A DNA stretch of 64,000 nucleotides from NCBI GenBank assembly GCA_021782815.1, contig JAJXUO010000011.1:1-64000 (forward strand), in the 5' to 3' direction. How positions within the stretch are numbered: the stretch's first letter is position 1; each line of letters starts with the position of its first letter. The translations under genes and the position numbers were made by a program. Under the pieces are notes generated by a model. That model did not search any database. It worked only from the letters and a program-made list of their open reading frames with translations, and had not been told where the DNA came from. Of this stretch, positions 17,735-27,378 are shown in pieces. This DNA comes from Pseudomonadota bacterium. GTDB taxonomy: Bacteria > Pseudomonadota > Alphaproteobacteria > Rhodospirillales > Magnetospirillaceae.

Positions 17735-18970
17735 ATGACGCTGATCACCACCGCCTGGCAGGAATTGCGGCGCCTCGAGTCCGACCAGAGAAGCGCCGTC
17801 ATCGCCAGTTTCCTGGGCTGGATGCTGGACGCCTTCGACTTCTTCATCATGATCATGATTCTGGACAATGTGGCCGCCGACTTTCACACCACGGTCAAGG
17901 CGGTGGCCTACGGTGTGACCCTGACCCTGGCCATGCGCCCCGTCGGCGCCTTCATCTTCGGCGGCCTGGCCGATCGCTATGGCCGACGGCCGGTGCTGAT
18001 GATCGACGTTTTGCTGTTTTCCGCCCTGGAACTGGCCTCGGGCTTCGCCCCCGACCTTGAAACCCTTCTGCTGCTGCGCCTGCTGTTCGGCATCGCCATG
18101 GGCGGGGAATGGGGCATCGGCTCGTCGCTGGCCATGGAAACGATCCCGGCCTCGGCCCGCGGCATCGTCTCGGGCCTGTTGCAGGAAGGCTATGCCGTTG
18201 GCTTTCTGGTGGCCACCATCGTCTATTGGGCCCTTTTCAAGACCGTGGGCTGGCGCGGCATGTTCATCGTCGGGGCCGTTCCGTCGCTCCTGGTGCTGTT
18301 CATCCGGGCCAAAGTCAAGGAAAGCCCCGCCTGGGCGGCCAGCAACAGCCACTCCCTCAGGGACATGGTGTCGTCGATCACCCGCAACTGGAAAATGTTC
18401 CTCTACATCGTGGTCCTGATGTCCTGCTTCAACGCCTTCAGCCACGGCACGCAGGATCTCTACAAGGTGTTCCTGGCCAAACAGATGAAGTTCGATACCG
18501 CCAGCATTTCCCTGCTGCTGATCGTCGCCAATATCGGGGCCATCGCCGGCGGGCTGTCGTTCGGCGCCCTGTCCGAGCGGATCGGCCGGCGCAAGGCCAT
18601 CCTCATCTCCTCCCTGCTGGCTTTGCTGGTGGTGCCGCTCTGGGCCTATTCCACATCGCCCGCCATGCTGGGCCTGGGGGTTTTCCTGATGCAATTCATG
18701 GTGCAGGGCGCCTGGGGCGTGGTGCCGGTGCATCTGAACGAACTCTCTCCGCCGGAGGTGCGCGGCACCTTCCCCGGCTTCACCTATCAGCTGGGCAACT
18801 TCGTCATTTCGCTGGCCGCGCCCCTGCAGGCCGGCATCGCCGAAAGCCATGGCAACGACTATGCCCTGGCCCTCGCCTCCACCGCCGCCGTGGTGGCGCT
18901 GGCGGTGGCCGCCGCGGTATTTTTCGGCCCGGAACGCAAAGGCGTGGCCATGCACCAGCGCCAGACCTGA
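17735..18970 (+). CDS. MFS transporter, metabolite:H+ symporter type
   Basis: 411-aa inner-membrane carrier with twelve predicted helices. The loop 2-3 motif GGLADRYGRRP and the symmetric GALSERIGRRKAI in the second half are typical of the sugar/organic-acid symporter branch (NanT, PcaK, ShiA-like). The DFFIMIMI in helix 1 fits this branch. GGGGGAGACGG precedes the start. No neighbouring catabolic genes indicate the substrate; a carboxylate such as lactate, sialate or an aromatic acid is possible. Confidence 0.88.
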   Translation: MTLITTAWQELRRLESDQRSAVIASFLGWMLDAFDFFIMIMILDNVAADFHTTVKAVAYGVTLTLAMRPVGAFIFGGLADRYGRRPVLMIDVLLFSALELASGFAPDLETLLLLRLLFGIAMGGEWGIGSSLAMETIPASARGIVSGLLQEGYAVGFLVATIVYWALFKTVGWRGMFIVGAVPSLLVLFIRAKVKESPAWAASNSHSLRDMVSSITRNWKMFLYIVVLMSCFNAFSHGTQDLYKVFLAKQMKFDTASISLLLIVANIGAIAGGLSFGALSERIGRRKAILISSLLALLVVPLWAYSTSPAMLGLGVFLMQFMVQGAWGVVPVHLNELSPPEVRGTFPGFTYQLGNFVISLAAPLQAGIAESHGNDYALALASTAAVVALAVAAAVFFGPERKGVAMHQRQT

Positions 18971-19004
18971 CGCCCCGCGCGCCCCACCGGCGAACGCCGT
19001 TTTT

Positions 19005-19037
19005 CTTGACTCGGAGCAAGAAGAGGAACACTATAAT
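19005..19037 (+). promoter_or_regulatory. Promoter of a putative small RNA
   Basis: CTTGACT (19005-19011) and a perfect TATAAT (19032-19037). The spacing between TTGACT and TATAAT is 20 bases, longer than usual, so either the -10 acts with a weaker -35 or the promoter is unusual. The -10 is one of the best in this GC-rich window and has no gene close behind it except the candidate RNA. Confidence 0.5.
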
Positions 19038-19043
19038 ACCCGT

Positions 19044-19176
19044 GAGTGACCAAGTTCACCCACTGATTAGCCGCCGCACATGCCTTTGCGGTGACTTGGC
19101 TCCGGGTCATATGATCAGTGGCCCGATCCTAGAGCGAAGCGAGACAAGGGCCGCCCCTCCGTTAGGGCGGCCCTTT
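19044..19176 (+). ncRNA. Putative small non-coding RNA with its own terminator
   Basis: About 133 nt from a predicted start after TATAAT to a terminator hairpin: AAGGGCCGCCC (19146-19156), an 8-nt loop, and the exact complement (19165-19175) followed by T and C residues. Internal pairing is possible: CCACTGAT (19060-19067) with ATCAGTGG (19114-19121), enclosing CCGCA/TGCGG and AGCC/GGCT stems. TGACC (19047-19051) could pair with GGTCA (19105-19109), crossing the first stem, as an alternative or pseudoknot. The terminator loop contains CCTCC, an anti-Shine-Dalgarno-like stretch. It has no ORF. The family is not recognised; 6S RNA, an alpha-r type sRNA or a leader attenuator for sua5 are possible. 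Confidence 0.6.
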
Positions 19177-19240
19177 CCTATGCTGCGCTTGCGGAAATAC
19201 TTTCACCCTCTGTTTTTCTTCTATTCCGGTCTTGGCTATT

Positions 19241-20209
19241 GTGTCGTCCCTGATCCTTCCCGCCGATGAAATCTCCATCGCCCGCGCCGCCCAAATGCTG
19301 CGCCAGGGCGGACTGGTGGCCTTTCCCACCGAAACGGTGTACGGCCTGGGCGGCAACGCCACCCTCGACCGGGCGGTGGCCGGTATTTTCGCCGCCAAGA
19401 ACCGCCCCAGCTTCAATCCGCTGATTTCGCATCTCCCCGATGTGGCGGCGGTGGAGCGGCTGGTGGAGATGGACCGCCGCGCCCGGCTGCTGGCCGAGCG
19501 TTTCTGGCCCGGCCCCCTCACCCTGGTGCTGCCGCGCCGCGCCGATTGCCCGGTCTCGCTGCTGGCCTCGGCCGGGCTCGACAGCATCGCCGTGCGCATT
19601 CCCGCCCATCCGGTGGCCCTGGCCCTGCTGCGCGCCGCCGCCTGCCCGGTGGCCGCGCCCAGCGCCAACCCCTCCGGCGGGGTCAGCCCCACCACCGCCC
19701 GCCATGTGGCCGAGGGTCTGGACGGACGGCTGGAGATGATCCTGGATGGCGGTCCCTGCGCCGTGGGGGTGGAATCCACCGTGCTGGATCTGTCCACCGC
19801 CACCGCCACCCTGCTGCGCCCCGGCGGCGTGACCCGCGAACAGTTGGAAGCGCTTTTGGGCCCGGTCGCCCTGGCCGACGGCCAGGGCGAGAGCGGCCCC
19901 AAATCCCCCGGCATGCTGGCCAGCCATTACGCCCCCGGCCTGCCGGTGCGGCTGGAGGCCGCCGCCCTTCGCCCCGGCGAGGCGCTGCTGGGCTTCGGCC
20001 CCACGCCCGGCGCCACCCTGAATTTGAGCGACGGCGGCGATCTGGCCGAGGCCGCCGCCCACCTGTTCGCCATGCTGCGCGCCCTGGACCGCCCGGAGTT
20101 CTCCGGCATCGCCGTCGCCCCCATTCCCCGGCACGGCCTGGGCCTGGCCATCAACGACCGCCTGCGCCGCGCCGCCGCGCCGCGCCCTCTTGCGCCGTCC
20201 GGCGGATAA
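19241..20209 (+). CDS. sua5: L-threonylcarbamoyladenylate synthase (Sua5 type)
   Basis: 322-aa cytoplasmic enzyme that makes threonylcarbamoyl-AMP from Thr, bicarbonate and ATP for the t6A modification of tRNA. The N-terminal YrdC domain begins VAFPTETVYGLGGNA and includes KNRPSFNPLI and APSANPSGG. A C-terminal Sua5 domain follows (residues ~215-320; SPGMLASHYAPG linker). Two GTG/TTG starts are possible: TTG 19232 and GTG 19241; I use 19241, with no strong ribosome-binding site. It follows the putative small RNA, whose terminator ends 65 bases upstream. Confidence 0.93.
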   Translation: MSSLILPADEISIARAAQMLRQGGLVAFPTETVYGLGGNATLDRAVAGIFAAKNRPSFNPLISHLPDVAAVERLVEMDRRARLLAERFWPGPLTLVLPRRADCPVSLLASAGLDSIAVRIPAHPVALALLRAAACPVAAPSANPSGGVSPTTARHVAEGLDGRLEMILDGGPCAVGVESTVLDLSTATATLLRPGGVTREQLEALLGPVALADGQGESGPKSPGMLASHYAPGLPVRLEAAALRPGEALLGFGPTPGATLNLSDGGDLAEAAAHLFAMLRALDRPEFSGIAVAPIPRHGLGLAINDRLRRAAAPRPLAPSGG

Positions 20210-20225
20210 GGCTAAATCCTTGCTC

Positions 20226-21635
20226 ATGACCCAGGACATTCTCACCCAGATCGCGTCGGTCGTCGGGCCCAACGGCCTGCTGACCGCTCCCGCCGACAAG
20301 GCCCCCTTCGAAGAGGAGGAGCGCGGCCTTTATCACGGCAAGGCCCTGGCGGTGGTCCGCCCCGCCTGCACCGCCGAAGTGGCGGCGGTGGTCAAGCTGT
20401 GCGCCGCCGCCGGCGTGGCCATCGTGCCCCAGGGCGGCAATACCGGCCTCTGCGGCGGCGGCGCCCCCGACGACAGCGGCCGTCAGATCGTGCTCAGCCT
20501 CGGCCGCATGAACCAGGTGCGCGCCCTCGATCCCCTGAACTTCACCATGACGGTGGAGGCCGGGGTGATCCTGCAGACCATCCAGAAAACCGCCGAGGAG
20601 GCCGGCTGCTTCTTCCCCTTGAGCCTGGGCGCCGAAGGCAGTTGCGTCATCGGCGGCAACATCTCCACCAATGCCGGCGGCTCGGGCGTGCTGCGCTACG
20701 GCAACACCCGCGAATTGGTGCTGGGCCTCGAGGTGGTGCTGCCCGACGGCCGGGTGTGGGACGGCCTGCGCGCCTTGCGCAAGGACAATACCGGCTACGA
20801 CCTGAAGCAGCTCTTCATCGGCGGCGAGGGCTCCCTGGGCATCGTCACCGCCGCCGTCATCAAGCTGTTCCCGCGTCCGCGCGATGTGCAGACCGCCTTT
20901 TGCGCCATGGCCGATCTCGATTCCGTGCTGGCCCTGCTGGCCCGCGCCCGCGCCGCCGGCGGCGATCAGGTCACCGCCTTCGAGCTGATCGGCCGCTCCG
21001 GGCTGGTGCTGGATGTGGAAAACCTGCCGGGCATCGCCGATCCCTTCCCCGAGGCGCACGACTGGTACGTGCTGATGGAACTGTCCACCTCGCGGCCCGA
21101 GGGCAGCCTGCAGGAAAGCCTGGAAAGCCTGCTGGGCGAGGCCCTGGAGGCCGGCGAGGTGGTGGATGCGGTGATGGCCCAGTCCCTGGACCAGCGCAAC
21201 GCCCTGTGGCGCATCCGCGAAGGCGTGCCGGAGGCGCAGAAGAAGGCCGGCGGCAGCATCAAACACGATGTTTCGGTGCCGGTCTCGTCAGTGCCCGAGC
21301 TGATCCGCCGCGCCACCCCGGCGGTGGAGGCGGCCCTGCCCGGCGTGCGGGTGATCCCCTTCGGCCATGTGGGCGACGGCAACATCCACTACAATCTGAG
21401 CCAGCCCAAGGGCGCCGACAAACAGGCCTTCCTGGCGGAGTGGGAAAACATGAACCGCATCGTCCACGATATCGTGGTGGGTTTACGCGGCTCCATCAGC
21501 GCCGAACACGGCATCGGCAAGCTGAAAAAGGGTGAGCTGGCCCATTACAAGGAACCGCTGGAACTGGAGCTGATGCGGAAAATCAAGGCCGCCCTCGACC
21601 CCATGGGACTGATGAATCCCGGCAAAATCCTCTGA
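20226..21635 (+). CDS. FAD-binding oxidoreductase, GlcD / D-2-hydroxyacid dehydrogenase type
   Basis: 469-aa flavoprotein of the VAO/PCMH fold. The FAD-binding domain has VPQGGNTGLCGGG and the GGNISTNAGG segment; the C-terminal oxidase domain has HVGDGNIHYN (metal/substrate His) and SAEHGIGKLK. It is most similar in pattern to D-lactate or D-2-hydroxyglutarate dehydrogenases and glycolate oxidase GlcD. It is a single gene without GlcE/GlcF partners, so a D-2-hydroxyglutarate or D-lactate role is more likely. The ATG at 20226 begins the conserved part. An earlier start (20190) would overlap sua5. Confidence 0.9.
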   Translation: MTQDILTQIASVVGPNGLLTAPADKAPFEEEERGLYHGKALAVVRPACTAEVAAVVKLCAAAGVAIVPQGGNTGLCGGGAPDDSGRQIVLSLGRMNQVRALDPLNFTMTVEAGVILQTIQKTAEEAGCFFPLSLGAEGSCVIGGNISTNAGGSGVLRYGNTRELVLGLEVVLPDGRVWDGLRALRKDNTGYDLKQLFIGGEGSLGIVTAAVIKLFPRPRDVQTAFCAMADLDSVLALLARARAAGGDQVTAFELIGRSGLVLDVENLPGIADPFPEAHDWYVLMELSTSRPEGSLQESLESLLGEALEAGEVVDAVMAQSLDQRNALWRIREGVPEAQKKAGGSIKHDVSVPVSSVPELIRRATPAVEAALPGVRVIPFGHVGDGNIHYNLSQPKGADKQAFLAEWENMNRIVHDIVVGLRGSISAEHGIGKLKKGELAHYKEPLELELMRKIKAALDPMGLMNPGKIL

Positions 21636-21650
21636 CGGACCGCCGTGGCG

Positions 21651-21683
21651 GACCGGGCCCGACGGGCCCGGTCTCAAATTTTC
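21651..21683 (+). terminator. Rho-independent terminator after the FAD oxidoreductase gene
   Basis: ACCGGGCCC and GGGCCCGGT arms around a short CGAC-like loop, followed by CTCAAATTTTCC. It separates this gene from lptF. Confidence 0.65.
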
Positions 21684-21752
21684 CTCATAAATTTCGGTGC
21701 CGTCATGCTTTGCCCTGTTCAAGCCCGGTCCCCCCGGTCATAATCCGCGCAA

Positions 21753-22874
21753 ATGTTGGGGATTGATCGCTATATTCTGCGCCAGCTCGCTGTTGCCATG
21801 GTGCTCGTCACCATCGGGCTCTCGGCGATTCTGTGGCTGACCCAATCCCTGCGCTTCATCGAGATGACCGTCAACCGCGGCTCGTCGGTGGGAATGTTCG
21901 TGGAACTGACCCTGCTGGTGCTGCCCAACTTCATGTCGTTCATCCTGCCGGTGGCCCTGTTCGCCGTGGTGCTGTTCACCTACAACAAACTGATCACCGA
22001 CCGCGAACTGGTGGTGATGCGCGCCGCCGGCATCAGTCACATGGCCCTGGCCCGCCCGGCCCTGCTTCTGGCCTTCGCGACCATGCTGTTCAATCTGCTG
22101 CTCAACGTCTGGCTCATCCCCCTCAGCGTGCAGCGGTTCCACCTGTTGCAGACCGAGCTGCGCAGCGCCACCTCGTCGCTGCTGCAGGAGGGCGCCTTCA
22201 ATCAGATCGCCCCCAATCTCACCGTTTATGTCGGCGCCAAAAGTCCCAAGGGCGAGTTGCTGGACGTCATCGTGCACGACCGGCGCAATCCCCGCCGCAC
22301 CGTAACCATCATGGCCGAGCGCGGCGCCCTCCTGAAAGGCCCCACCGACGACAGCCCCCCCAAAATCCTGCTGATCAACGGCACCCGCCAGCAGGTCGCG
22401 CCCAATTCCACGCGGCTGTCGTTGCTATATTTCGACAATTATGCCATGCAGTTCTCCAACGACAGCAAGCAGGATGCCTCGCATGAACACGATCCGCGCG
22501 GCTGTTACCTGGACGAACTGTTCGGCGCCACCGAGGCCAGCCTCGGCCCCGTGACCTACCGGGAATATCAGGTGGAGGGACATCAGAGATTGGCGGCGCC
22601 GCTTTATCACTTCGCCTTCGCGCTGCTGGCCTCGGCCTGTCTTCTGGCCGGCTGGTTCAACCGGCGCGGCCAGGGCGACCGCCTGATCCTGGCCATCGGC
22701 CTGATGATCGGCGTGCAGGCCTTGAGCCTGGTGATCTCCAATCTGGCGACCCGCCATCTGGCGCTGGTTCCGTTGCTCTATATCACTCCCGTCGTGGTGG
22801 CGCTGGGCGCCCTGGCCGCGCTCACCACCCTGCGCGACGGCACGCCCCTGTGGCGCCGTTTCGCACCGCGCTGA
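21753..22874 (+). CDS. lptF: LPS export ABC transporter permease LptF
   Basis: 373-aa inner-membrane permease of the YjgP/YjgQ family. With LptG and LptB2 it extracts LPS from the inner membrane and passes it to LptC. Helices cluster in the first ~120 and last ~90 residues, around a periplasmic beta-jellyroll. The segment FTYNKLITDRELVVMRAAG is the coupling/TM3 region typical of LptF. It starts the run lptF-lptD-surA-pdxA-rsmA; lptG, its usual next gene, is absent here. Confidence 0.9.
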   Translation: MLGIDRYILRQLAVAMVLVTIGLSAILWLTQSLRFIEMTVNRGSSVGMFVELTLLVLPNFMSFILPVALFAVVLFTYNKLITDRELVVMRAAGISHMALARPALLLAFATMLFNLLLNVWLIPLSVQRFHLLQTELRSATSSLLQEGAFNQIAPNLTVYVGAKSPKGELLDVIVHDRRNPRRTVTIMAERGALLKGPTDDSPPKILLINGTRQQVAPNSTRLSLLYFDNYAMQFSNDSKQDASHEHDPRGCYLDELFGATEASLGPVTYREYQVEGHQRLAAPLYHFAFALLASACLLAGWFNRRGQGDRLILAIGLMIGVQALSLVISNLATRHLALVPLLYITPVVVALGALAALTTLRDGTPLWRRFAPR

Positions 22875-22888
22875 CGGAGCCCGGCCCG

Positions 22889-25090
22889 ATGCGTCCTTTC
22901 CGTCTGACCGTTTCGCTGCTGGCCCTGTCCTTGGGCCTGGGGCTGCTGCTGACCGCCGCCGATCCCGCCTGGGCGGCCAAGAGCAAACAGAAGCACAAGG
23001 ACAAGGATCAGCCGGTTTCGCTGACCGCCGACCGCGTGGTGCAGGACCGCGATCTCAGCACCGTGACCGCCTCGGGCCATGTGGAGCTGGATCAGGCCGG
23101 CCGCATCCTGCTGGCCGACAACATCTCTTACAATATGAAGCAGGACGTGATCATCGCCACCGGCAACATCAGCCTGACCGAGGCCGATGGCGAGGTCACC
23201 TTCGCCGATTACATGGAACTGACCGGCGACATGAAGGATGCGGCGGCGCACAGCCTGCGCACCCGCATGATCGACGATTCCACCTTCACCGCCCGCCAGG
23301 GCCGCCGGGTGGACGCCGAGCGCACCGTCATGAACGACGCCACCTACACCGCCTGCCGCCCCTGCGCCGAGCATCCGGAAAAGCCGCCGCTGTGGCAGGT
23401 GAACGCCGACACCATCACCCACGACACCCAGCGCCATCTCATCGAATACCAGGACGCCTGGTTCACGTTCGACGACGTGCCGATCTTCTATACCCCCTAT
23501 CTGTCGCACGCCGATCCCACGGTGAAGCGCGAAAGCGGCATCCTGCCGCCCAGCATAATCAACAACAACGTGCTGGGCACCTCGGTGCGCATGCCCTATT
23601 TCCAGGTGGTCAGCCCCAACGAGGACATCACCCTCACCCCCATGCTCACCAGCAAGCAGGGGGAACAGCTGGACGTCCTCGACCGCGAACGCACCATCGA
23701 CGGCGAAAGCAAGATCAATTTCAGCGTCGCCAACATGTCGGCGGGCGGCGTCACCGGCACCGAGCCCACCGGCTGGCACATCAACGCCTTGGCCCAGTAC
23801 GATCTCGATTCCACCTGGCGGGTAGGCTATCAGCTGCAGCGCGCCTCGGATATCTATTATCTGCAGGATTTCAACTACCGCGTCACCGATCCCTACCTCA
23901 CCAGCAAGGGCTATCTGGAGGGCTTCGGCTACCGCAGCTACGCCTCGCTCACCGCCTATTCCTTCCAGAACCTGACCGACACCAGCAGCTATTACTATCT
24001 GTCGCCGCTGACCCGCAACGAACCGCTGGCCCTGCCGGTGCTGACCTACAGCTATGTGGGCGATCCCTCGCGCTATGGCGGCTATTGGAGCTTCGACGGC
24101 CAGTCCGCCGCCATCACCCGCCAGGGCGGCGGCACCAACAGCCGCCGCGTCAATACCCAGACGGCGTGGAATCTGGCCACCACCACCTCGGACGGCGAGG
24201 TCATCAAGTTCAGCACCTCCATGCGCCTCGACGCCTACGACAGCAGCAACGTGTTCTCCACCACCAGCGGCGAGACCGACGTGGCCCGCGGCATACCGCA
24301 GATCGCCATCGACTGGCGCTACCCCCTGGCCAATGTCGGCACCGCCAGTTCGCAGACCCTCACCCCCATCGTGGTGGCCTCGGCCACGCCCTATGGCGGC
24401 AATTCCAGCAAGATCCCCAACGAGGACAGCCTGGATTTCGAACTGGATGACGTGAACATCTTCAGCCCCGATCCCTATCTGGGCTACGACCATATCTTCA
24501 CCGGACCGCGCGTGGCCTATGGCGGCGAATATGCCGTGACCAGCCGGGGCATGCCCGCCTTCGACGCCCTGGTGGCGCAAAGCTATCAGGCCCACGCCGA
24601 CAGCAATTTCATCGTCGGCGACGGCATGGATCAGAACCTGTCGGACATCGTCGGCCGCCTCAACGTCACGCCGTCGCAGAATTTCGGCGTGTCCTACCGC
24701 TATCGCCTGAACAAGGACGATTACGTGCTGCGCCGCAGCGAGATCACCGCCAATGTCGGCCCGCGTCCGTTCAACGTGCAGGAAACCTACGTCTTCTACG
24801 ACAAGCTCTCGGCCAACAGCCCCTTCAATGCCCGCGAGCAGATGATCACCACCCTGTCCGCCCAGGTCAGCCGCTATTGGTCGACGCAGATCTACAACAC
24901 GGAAAATCTCGGCTACGACGTCGGACCGCTGCAAACCGGCGCCCGTCTGATCTATGATGACGAATGCTTCCAGTTCATGATCGATGGGGGCGACAACCAC
25001 ACCGTGGCGACGACGGCCGTCAACGGCACCTACCTGATGTTACGTTTCGTCTTCAAGACCTTGTCCCAATTCCCAGTGAGCTTGATGTGA
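22889..25090 (+). CDS. lptD: LPS-assembly outer membrane protein LptD
   Basis: 733-aa outer-membrane beta-barrel that inserts LPS in the outer leaflet with the lipoprotein LptE. The signal peptide spans residues 1-29 (ending PAWA). The N-terminal OstA/LptA-like domain contains VSLTADRVVQDRDLS and ASGHVEL; the barrel follows from about residue 200. CRPC and a C-terminal Cys (DDECFQF) could form disulfides. The barrel ends QFPVSLM without the usual terminal Phe. ATG 22889 is 12 bases after the lptF stop, while an earlier in-frame ATG would overlap lptF. Confidence 0.94.
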   Translation: MRPFRLTVSLLALSLGLGLLLTAADPAWAAKSKQKHKDKDQPVSLTADRVVQDRDLSTVTASGHVELDQAGRILLADNISYNMKQDVIIATGNISLTEADGEVTFADYMELTGDMKDAAAHSLRTRMIDDSTFTARQGRRVDAERTVMNDATYTACRPCAEHPEKPPLWQVNADTITHDTQRHLIEYQDAWFTFDDVPIFYTPYLSHADPTVKRESGILPPSIINNNVLGTSVRMPYFQVVSPNEDITLTPMLTSKQGEQLDVLDRERTIDGESKINFSVANMSAGGVTGTEPTGWHINALAQYDLDSTWRVGYQLQRASDIYYLQDFNYRVTDPYLTSKGYLEGFGYRSYASLTAYSFQNLTDTSSYYYLSPLTRNEPLALPVLTYSYVGDPSRYGGYWSFDGQSAAITRQGGGTNSRRVNTQTAWNLATTTSDGEVIKFSTSMRLDAYDSSNVFSTTSGETDVARGIPQIAIDWRYPLANVGTASSQTLTPIVVASATPYGGNSSKIPNEDSLDFELDDVNIFSPDPYLGYDHIFTGPRVAYGGEYAVTSRGMPAFDALVAQSYQAHADSNFIVGDGMDQNLSDIVGRLNVTPSQNFGVSYRYRLNKDDYVLRRSEITANVGPRPFNVQETYVFYDKLSANSPFNAREQMITTLSAQVSRYWSTQIYNTENLGYDVGPLQTGARLIYDDECFQFMIDGGDNHTVATTAVNGTYLMLRFVFKTLSQFPVSLM

Positions 25091-25092
25091 CC

Positions 25093-26370
25093 ATGGCGAT
25101 CTCCTCTGCTTTCCGGCGCCTTCTGGCCCTTTGTTTGCTCGGCATGGTGCTGGTCCTCGGCATCGCCGCCTCCGCCCAGGCCGAGGAGGTCGAACGGGTG
25201 GCGGCGGTGGTCAACGATCAGGTCATCACCCTGCGCGATCTGGAAATGCGCATCGGCATGGTGCTGCTGTCGTCCAACCAGCCCGATACCGCGGAGAACC
25301 GCAGCCGCGTCGCCAGCCAGGTGCTGCACCGCCTGGTGGACGAAGATCTGCAGCTGCAGGCCGCCAAGCGCGAAAAGATCGGCGTTTCCGACGCCGACGT
25401 GGAAAACGGCTTCGCCACCATCGAGCAGCAGAACAACATGCCGCGCGGCGCCATGGTGCGGCTTTTGGAAAGCAAGGGCATCGACCCCGACACCATGCGC
25501 CAGCAGATCCGCGCCGAAATCGCCTGGGCCCGCGTGGTGCGCCGGGTGATGGCCGCCAATATCAAGGTGGGCGAGGAAGAGGTGGACGCCCGCCTGCAGA
25601 CCATCAAGGAAAACATGGGCAAGCCGGAATATCTGGCCGCCGAGATTTTCCTGCCCATCGACAATCCCGCCCATCGCGGCGAGGTGGAGGCCCTGGCCTC
25701 GAAACTGATCGATGAAATGCGCCAGGGCGCCCCCTTCCCGGCCCTGGCCCGCCAGTTCAGCCAGACCGGCGGCGGCTCGGGCGGCGATCTCGGTTGGGTG
25801 TCGCAGGGCATGCTGGACGACAAGCTCATGGCCGCTCTGGCCGGCACCGAACCGGGGCATCTGGCGGTGGTGACCCTGCCCGACGGCATCCATATCCTGC
25901 TGCTGCGGCAAAAGCGCATCGTGGGCGCCGGCAAGTCCGAGCCCATCCTCGATCTCGGCGTGGTCAGCCTCACCACCCTGCCCAGCGCCAGCCCGACCGA
26001 GCGCCAGGAGCAGGAGGACCGCCTGCGCAAGGCGGTGGGGGCCGAGAAAAGCTGCGACAACTATCCCAACGACCTGAAGGCTCTGCCTTCGGCCGACTGG
26101 CGTCGTCCCGGCAAGCTGAAGCCCTCGGAAATTCCGCACGATATTCTGGATCTCATCACCGATCTGCCGGTGATGCAGCTCAGCAAGCCGCTGGTGACCC
26201 AGGACGCCCGCCGCTACTACGTGATCTGCGGCCGCGACGATCCCCAGCCGGGCGGCCTGCCCTCGCGCGACGAGATCCGCCAACGCCTGGAGGAAGAGCA
26301 TCTGGAGGTGGAAGCCCGGCGCTATCTGCGCGATCTGCGCCGCTCGGCCTTCGTGGAGATCCGCCTTTAA
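25093..26370 (+). CDS. surA: Periplasmic peptidyl-prolyl isomerase/chaperone SurA
   Basis: 425-aa periplasmic protein that escorts unfolded outer-membrane proteins, such as the LptD encoded just upstream, to the BAM complex. The signal peptide spans residues 1-27 (ASAQA-EE). The SurA N-terminal domain begins VERVAAVVNDQVITLRDL; one parvulin domain includes GGSGGDLGWVSQGML and LPDGIHILLLRQKR. A second, divergent parvulin-like segment may follow. It starts 3 bases after lptD. Confidence 0.94.
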   Translation: MAISSAFRRLLALCLLGMVLVLGIAASAQAEEVERVAAVVNDQVITLRDLEMRIGMVLLSSNQPDTAENRSRVASQVLHRLVDEDLQLQAAKREKIGVSDADVENGFATIEQQNNMPRGAMVRLLESKGIDPDTMRQQIRAEIAWARVVRRVMAANIKVGEEEVDARLQTIKENMGKPEYLAAEIFLPIDNPAHRGEVEALASKLIDEMRQGAPFPALARQFSQTGGGSGGDLGWVSQGMLDDKLMAALAGTEPGHLAVVTLPDGIHILLLRQKRIVGAGKSEPILDLGVVSLTTLPSASPTERQEQEDRLRKAVGAEKSCDNYPNDLKALPSADWRRPGKLKPSEIPHDILDLITDLPVMQLSKPLVTQDARRYYVICGRDDPQPGGLPSRDEIRQRLEEEHLEVEARRYLRDLRRSAFVEIRL

Positions 26371-27378
26371 ATGACCGCCGTCCCGCCCCTGGCCCTGACC
26401 ATGGGGGAGCCCGCCGGCATCGGCGGCGAGATCACCCTGGCGGCCTGGAAAAACCGGGACGGCCTGCCGCCTTTCTTCGTCATCGACGATGCCGGGCGGC
26501 TCGCCGCCCTGGCCCGGCATCTGGGCTGGGATCTGCCCATCGCCGTCCTCGACGATCCAGCCGAGGCTCCAGCCCTGTTCGCCTCGGCCCTGCCGGTGCT
26601 GCACCGCCCCCTGGCCGCGCCCTGCCGGCCGGGGCGGCTTGATCCGGCCAACGGACCGGCGGTGATGGCCGCCATCGAGGAGGCGGTGCGCCTGACCGGA
26701 ACCGGGCAAGCCGGCGCCGTGGTGACCAACCCGATTCACAAGAAGGCGCTTTATGACGCCGGCTTCCGCTTTCCCGGTCATACCGAATTTCTCGCCGCCC
26801 TGGCCGGGGTGGACAGGGTGGTGATGATGCTGGCCTCGCCGCAGCTGCGGGTGGTGCCGGTCACCATTCATGTGGCCCTGCGCCAGGCCATCGCCGACCT
26901 CCGCGCCGTGGATATCGTGGAAACGGCCCGCATCACCGCCCGGGCCCTGACGCGGGATTTCGCCATCGCCGCGCCGCGCCTGGCCATCACCGGCCTCAAC
27001 CCCCATGCCGGCGAAGGCGGCGCCATGGGCCGCGAGGATCTGGAGATCGTCGCCCCCGCCGTGGCCGCCCTCCGGGCCGAGGGCATCGACGCCCGGGGAC
27101 CGCTGCCCGCCGATACCCTGTTCCACGCCCGCGCCCGCGAAAGCTACGACGCCGCCTTGTGCATGTACCACGATCAGGCGCTGATCCCCATCAAGACCCT
27201 GGATTTCGACGGCGGCGTCAATGTCACCCTGGGCCTGCCCTTCGTGCGCACCTCGCCCGATCACGGCACGGCGCTGGATCTGGCCGGACGCGGGCAAGCC
27301 CGGCCCGACAGCCTGATGGCCGCCCTGCGTCTGGCCGCCTCCATGGCCGCCGCCCGCCGCGAGACCGGCCATGACTGA
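26371..27378 (+). CDS. pdxA: 4-hydroxythreonine-4-phosphate dehydrogenase
   Basis: 335-aa NAD-dependent metalloenzyme of the DXP-dependent vitamin B6 pathway. It oxidises 4-phosphohydroxy-L-threonine; the product condenses with deoxyxylulose phosphate, which dxs at 35.5 kb makes. Motifs: [35 protein letters not shown] and [10 protein letters not shown]. The start directly abuts the surA stop and its end overlaps rsmA by 8 bp. Confidence 0.96.
   Translation: MTAVPPLALTMGEPAGIGGEITLAAWKNRDGLPPFFVIDDAGRLAALARHLGWDLPIAVLDDPAEAPALFASALPVLHRPLAAPCRPGRLDPANGPAVMAAIEEAVRLTGTGQAGAVVTNPIHKKALYDAGFRFPGHTEFLAALAGVDRVVMMLASPQLRVVPVTIHVALRQAIADLRAVDIVETARITARALTRDFAIAAPRLAITGLNPHAGEGGAMGREDLEIVAPAVAALRAEGIDARGPLPADTLFHARARESYDAALCMYHDQALIPIKTLDFDGGVNVTLGLPFVRTSPDHGTALDLAGRGQARPDSLMAALRLAASMAAARRETGHD

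Noticed and set aside
19044-19176. tRNA or SRP RNA for the structured transcript
   Set aside because: No cloverleaf with T-loop consensus and no GGAA tetraloop SRP motif; kept only as an unassigned RNA.
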